From: Candidatus Merdivicinus excrementipullorum
GTDB taxonomy: Bacteria; Bacillota; Clostridia; Oscillospirales; Ruminococcaceae
DNA length: 64,000 nucleotides
Assembly (NCBI GenBank): GCA_018716725.1
Contig: DVJP01000082.1
Coordinates: 1 to 64,000 of the forward strand
Direction: 5' to 3'
Shown here: positions 63,606-64,000 of the stretch, piece by piece
How positions within the stretch are numbered: the first letter of the stretch is position 1
Layout: the number at the start of each line of letters is the position of its first letter
The notes under the pieces: generated by a model
What the model was told of the DNA's origin: nothing
What the model saw: the letters and a program-made list of their open reading frames with translations, nothing else
Databases searched by the model: none
Position numbers and translations under genes: made by a program

Positions 63606-64000
63606 TTATAAAGTTCCCAGTTCTTCTTTACATCTTTCCCACTCGCTGTATACCCAGTCAATGATTTCCTGGGCGCCGGCGTCTTTGATCTGCTGCATGC
63701 AGGCGGCTTTCTCCTGCTCGAATTCTTCGTCCGTGTCAGACATGATCATCTTGGGGAAGGCTTTAATCATAATATCGGTGACCTGGGTGGCCAAACGGTT
63801 GATGTCGTCGGGAACAACCTGCATCAAAGAGCCGGTATCGCCGTTCCACCAGACAACTTTATAGCCTTCGCGCTCTTCCTCCATGACCTTGCCCACCTGG
63901 CCGGGATATTCCACGCCGTAAAGCTCGCAGTAATGCTCGTCAAGCGCCTTGTTGTTGGCTTTCAGCATGGAGGGCATCTGGCTCAGGTCCACAGGGTAGC
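63606..64000 (-). CDS. Solute-binding protein of a second sugar ABC transporter, C-terminal part (5' end outside window)
   Basis: Only the last 131 codons are present; the frame is open to the right edge. The text GYKVVWWNGDTGSLMQVVPDDI and the closing helical segment ending ERCKEELGTL resemble the C-terminus of LplA-like family-1 solute-binding proteins, as in the lipoprotein at 47114. It is probably the last transporter gene of a cassette whose permeases lie outside the window, and the first of this minus-strand enzyme operon as seen here. Confidence 0.75.
   Translation of the reverse strand, partial: YPVDLSQMPSMLKANNKALDEHYCELYGVEYPGQVGKVMEEEREGYKVVWWNGDTGSLMQVVPDDINRLATQVTDIMIKAFPKMIMSDTDEEFEQEKAACMQQIKDAGAQEIIDWVYSEWERCKEELGTL

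Overview
The window is the replication-origin region of a low-to-mid GC Gram-positive anaerobe, most likely a member of the class Clostridia (Oscillospiraceae/Ruminococcaceae-like). The basis is the canonical Firmicutes order read outward from the origin: dnaA-dnaN-yaaA-recF-remB-gyrB-gyrA to the left on the minus strand, and rpmH-rnpA-yidD-yidC-jag-mnmE-mnmG-rsmG-noc-parA-parB-serS to the right on the plus strand. A second ParB-like protein (Noc), RemB, AGGAGG-type ribosome binding sites and TTGACA/TATAAT promoters support this. The genus cannot be fixed from the sequence alone.

Layout. (1) 1-9.2 kb, minus strand: a small HTH/acetyltransferase operon with a palindromic operator, a GH29 fucosidase, a membrane-anchored small protein, a tRNA-Met/tRNA-Glu operon, an Eis-like acetyltransferase, rsmA, a polysaccharide deacetylase, a dCMP-deaminase family protein, an HTH-membrane protein, a streptothricin-acetyltransferase-like protein and a sulfatase. 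(2) 9.2-19.3 kb: gyrA, a YcxB-like membrane protein, gyrB, remB, recF, yaaA, dnaN and dnaA. (3) 17.4-17.9 and 19.3-19.8 kb: the two non-coding halves of oriC around dnaA, with DnaA-box-like sites, a DnaA-trio unwinding element and the dnaA and rpmH promoters. (4) 19.8-32 kb: rpmH to serS and an acyl-ACP thioesterase, with three parS sites. (5) 32-40 kb: a secreted metallophosphoesterase, a radical-SAM-like protein that lacks the iron-sulfur cysteines, a TetR regulator, a Ca2+-type P-ATPase and an AI-2E-family membrane protein. (6) 40-64 kb: a carbohydrate-utilisation locus. A YesM/YesN-type two-component system and a glycosidase read left from a divergent promoter region. A CUT1-type ABC transporter (two permeases and a lipoprotein) and a GH36 enzyme read right. 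A minus-strand cluster follows: a second solute-binding protein cut by the window edge, two unrecognised large enzymes, a tandem pair of related clan-D-like glycosidases and a GH2 enzyme.

How the parts work together. The origin genes form the usual initiation (dnaA, dnaN, gyrase), segregation (parA/parB/parS, noc) and membrane/ribosome assembly (rpmH, rnpA, yidC) block, with transcription leading away from the origin. The sugar locus appears to sense a glycan through the membrane kinase, import oligosaccharides through the ABC system, which has no ATPase gene here, and degrade them in the cytoplasm, because none of its enzymes has a visible signal peptide. The most interesting unexplained signals are a near-identical palindrome of about 24 bp in front of both the TetR gene and the cluster-less radical-SAM-like gene, two unclassified glycosidase candidates, and a shared FDGLA.D motif linking three enzymes of the sugar locus.
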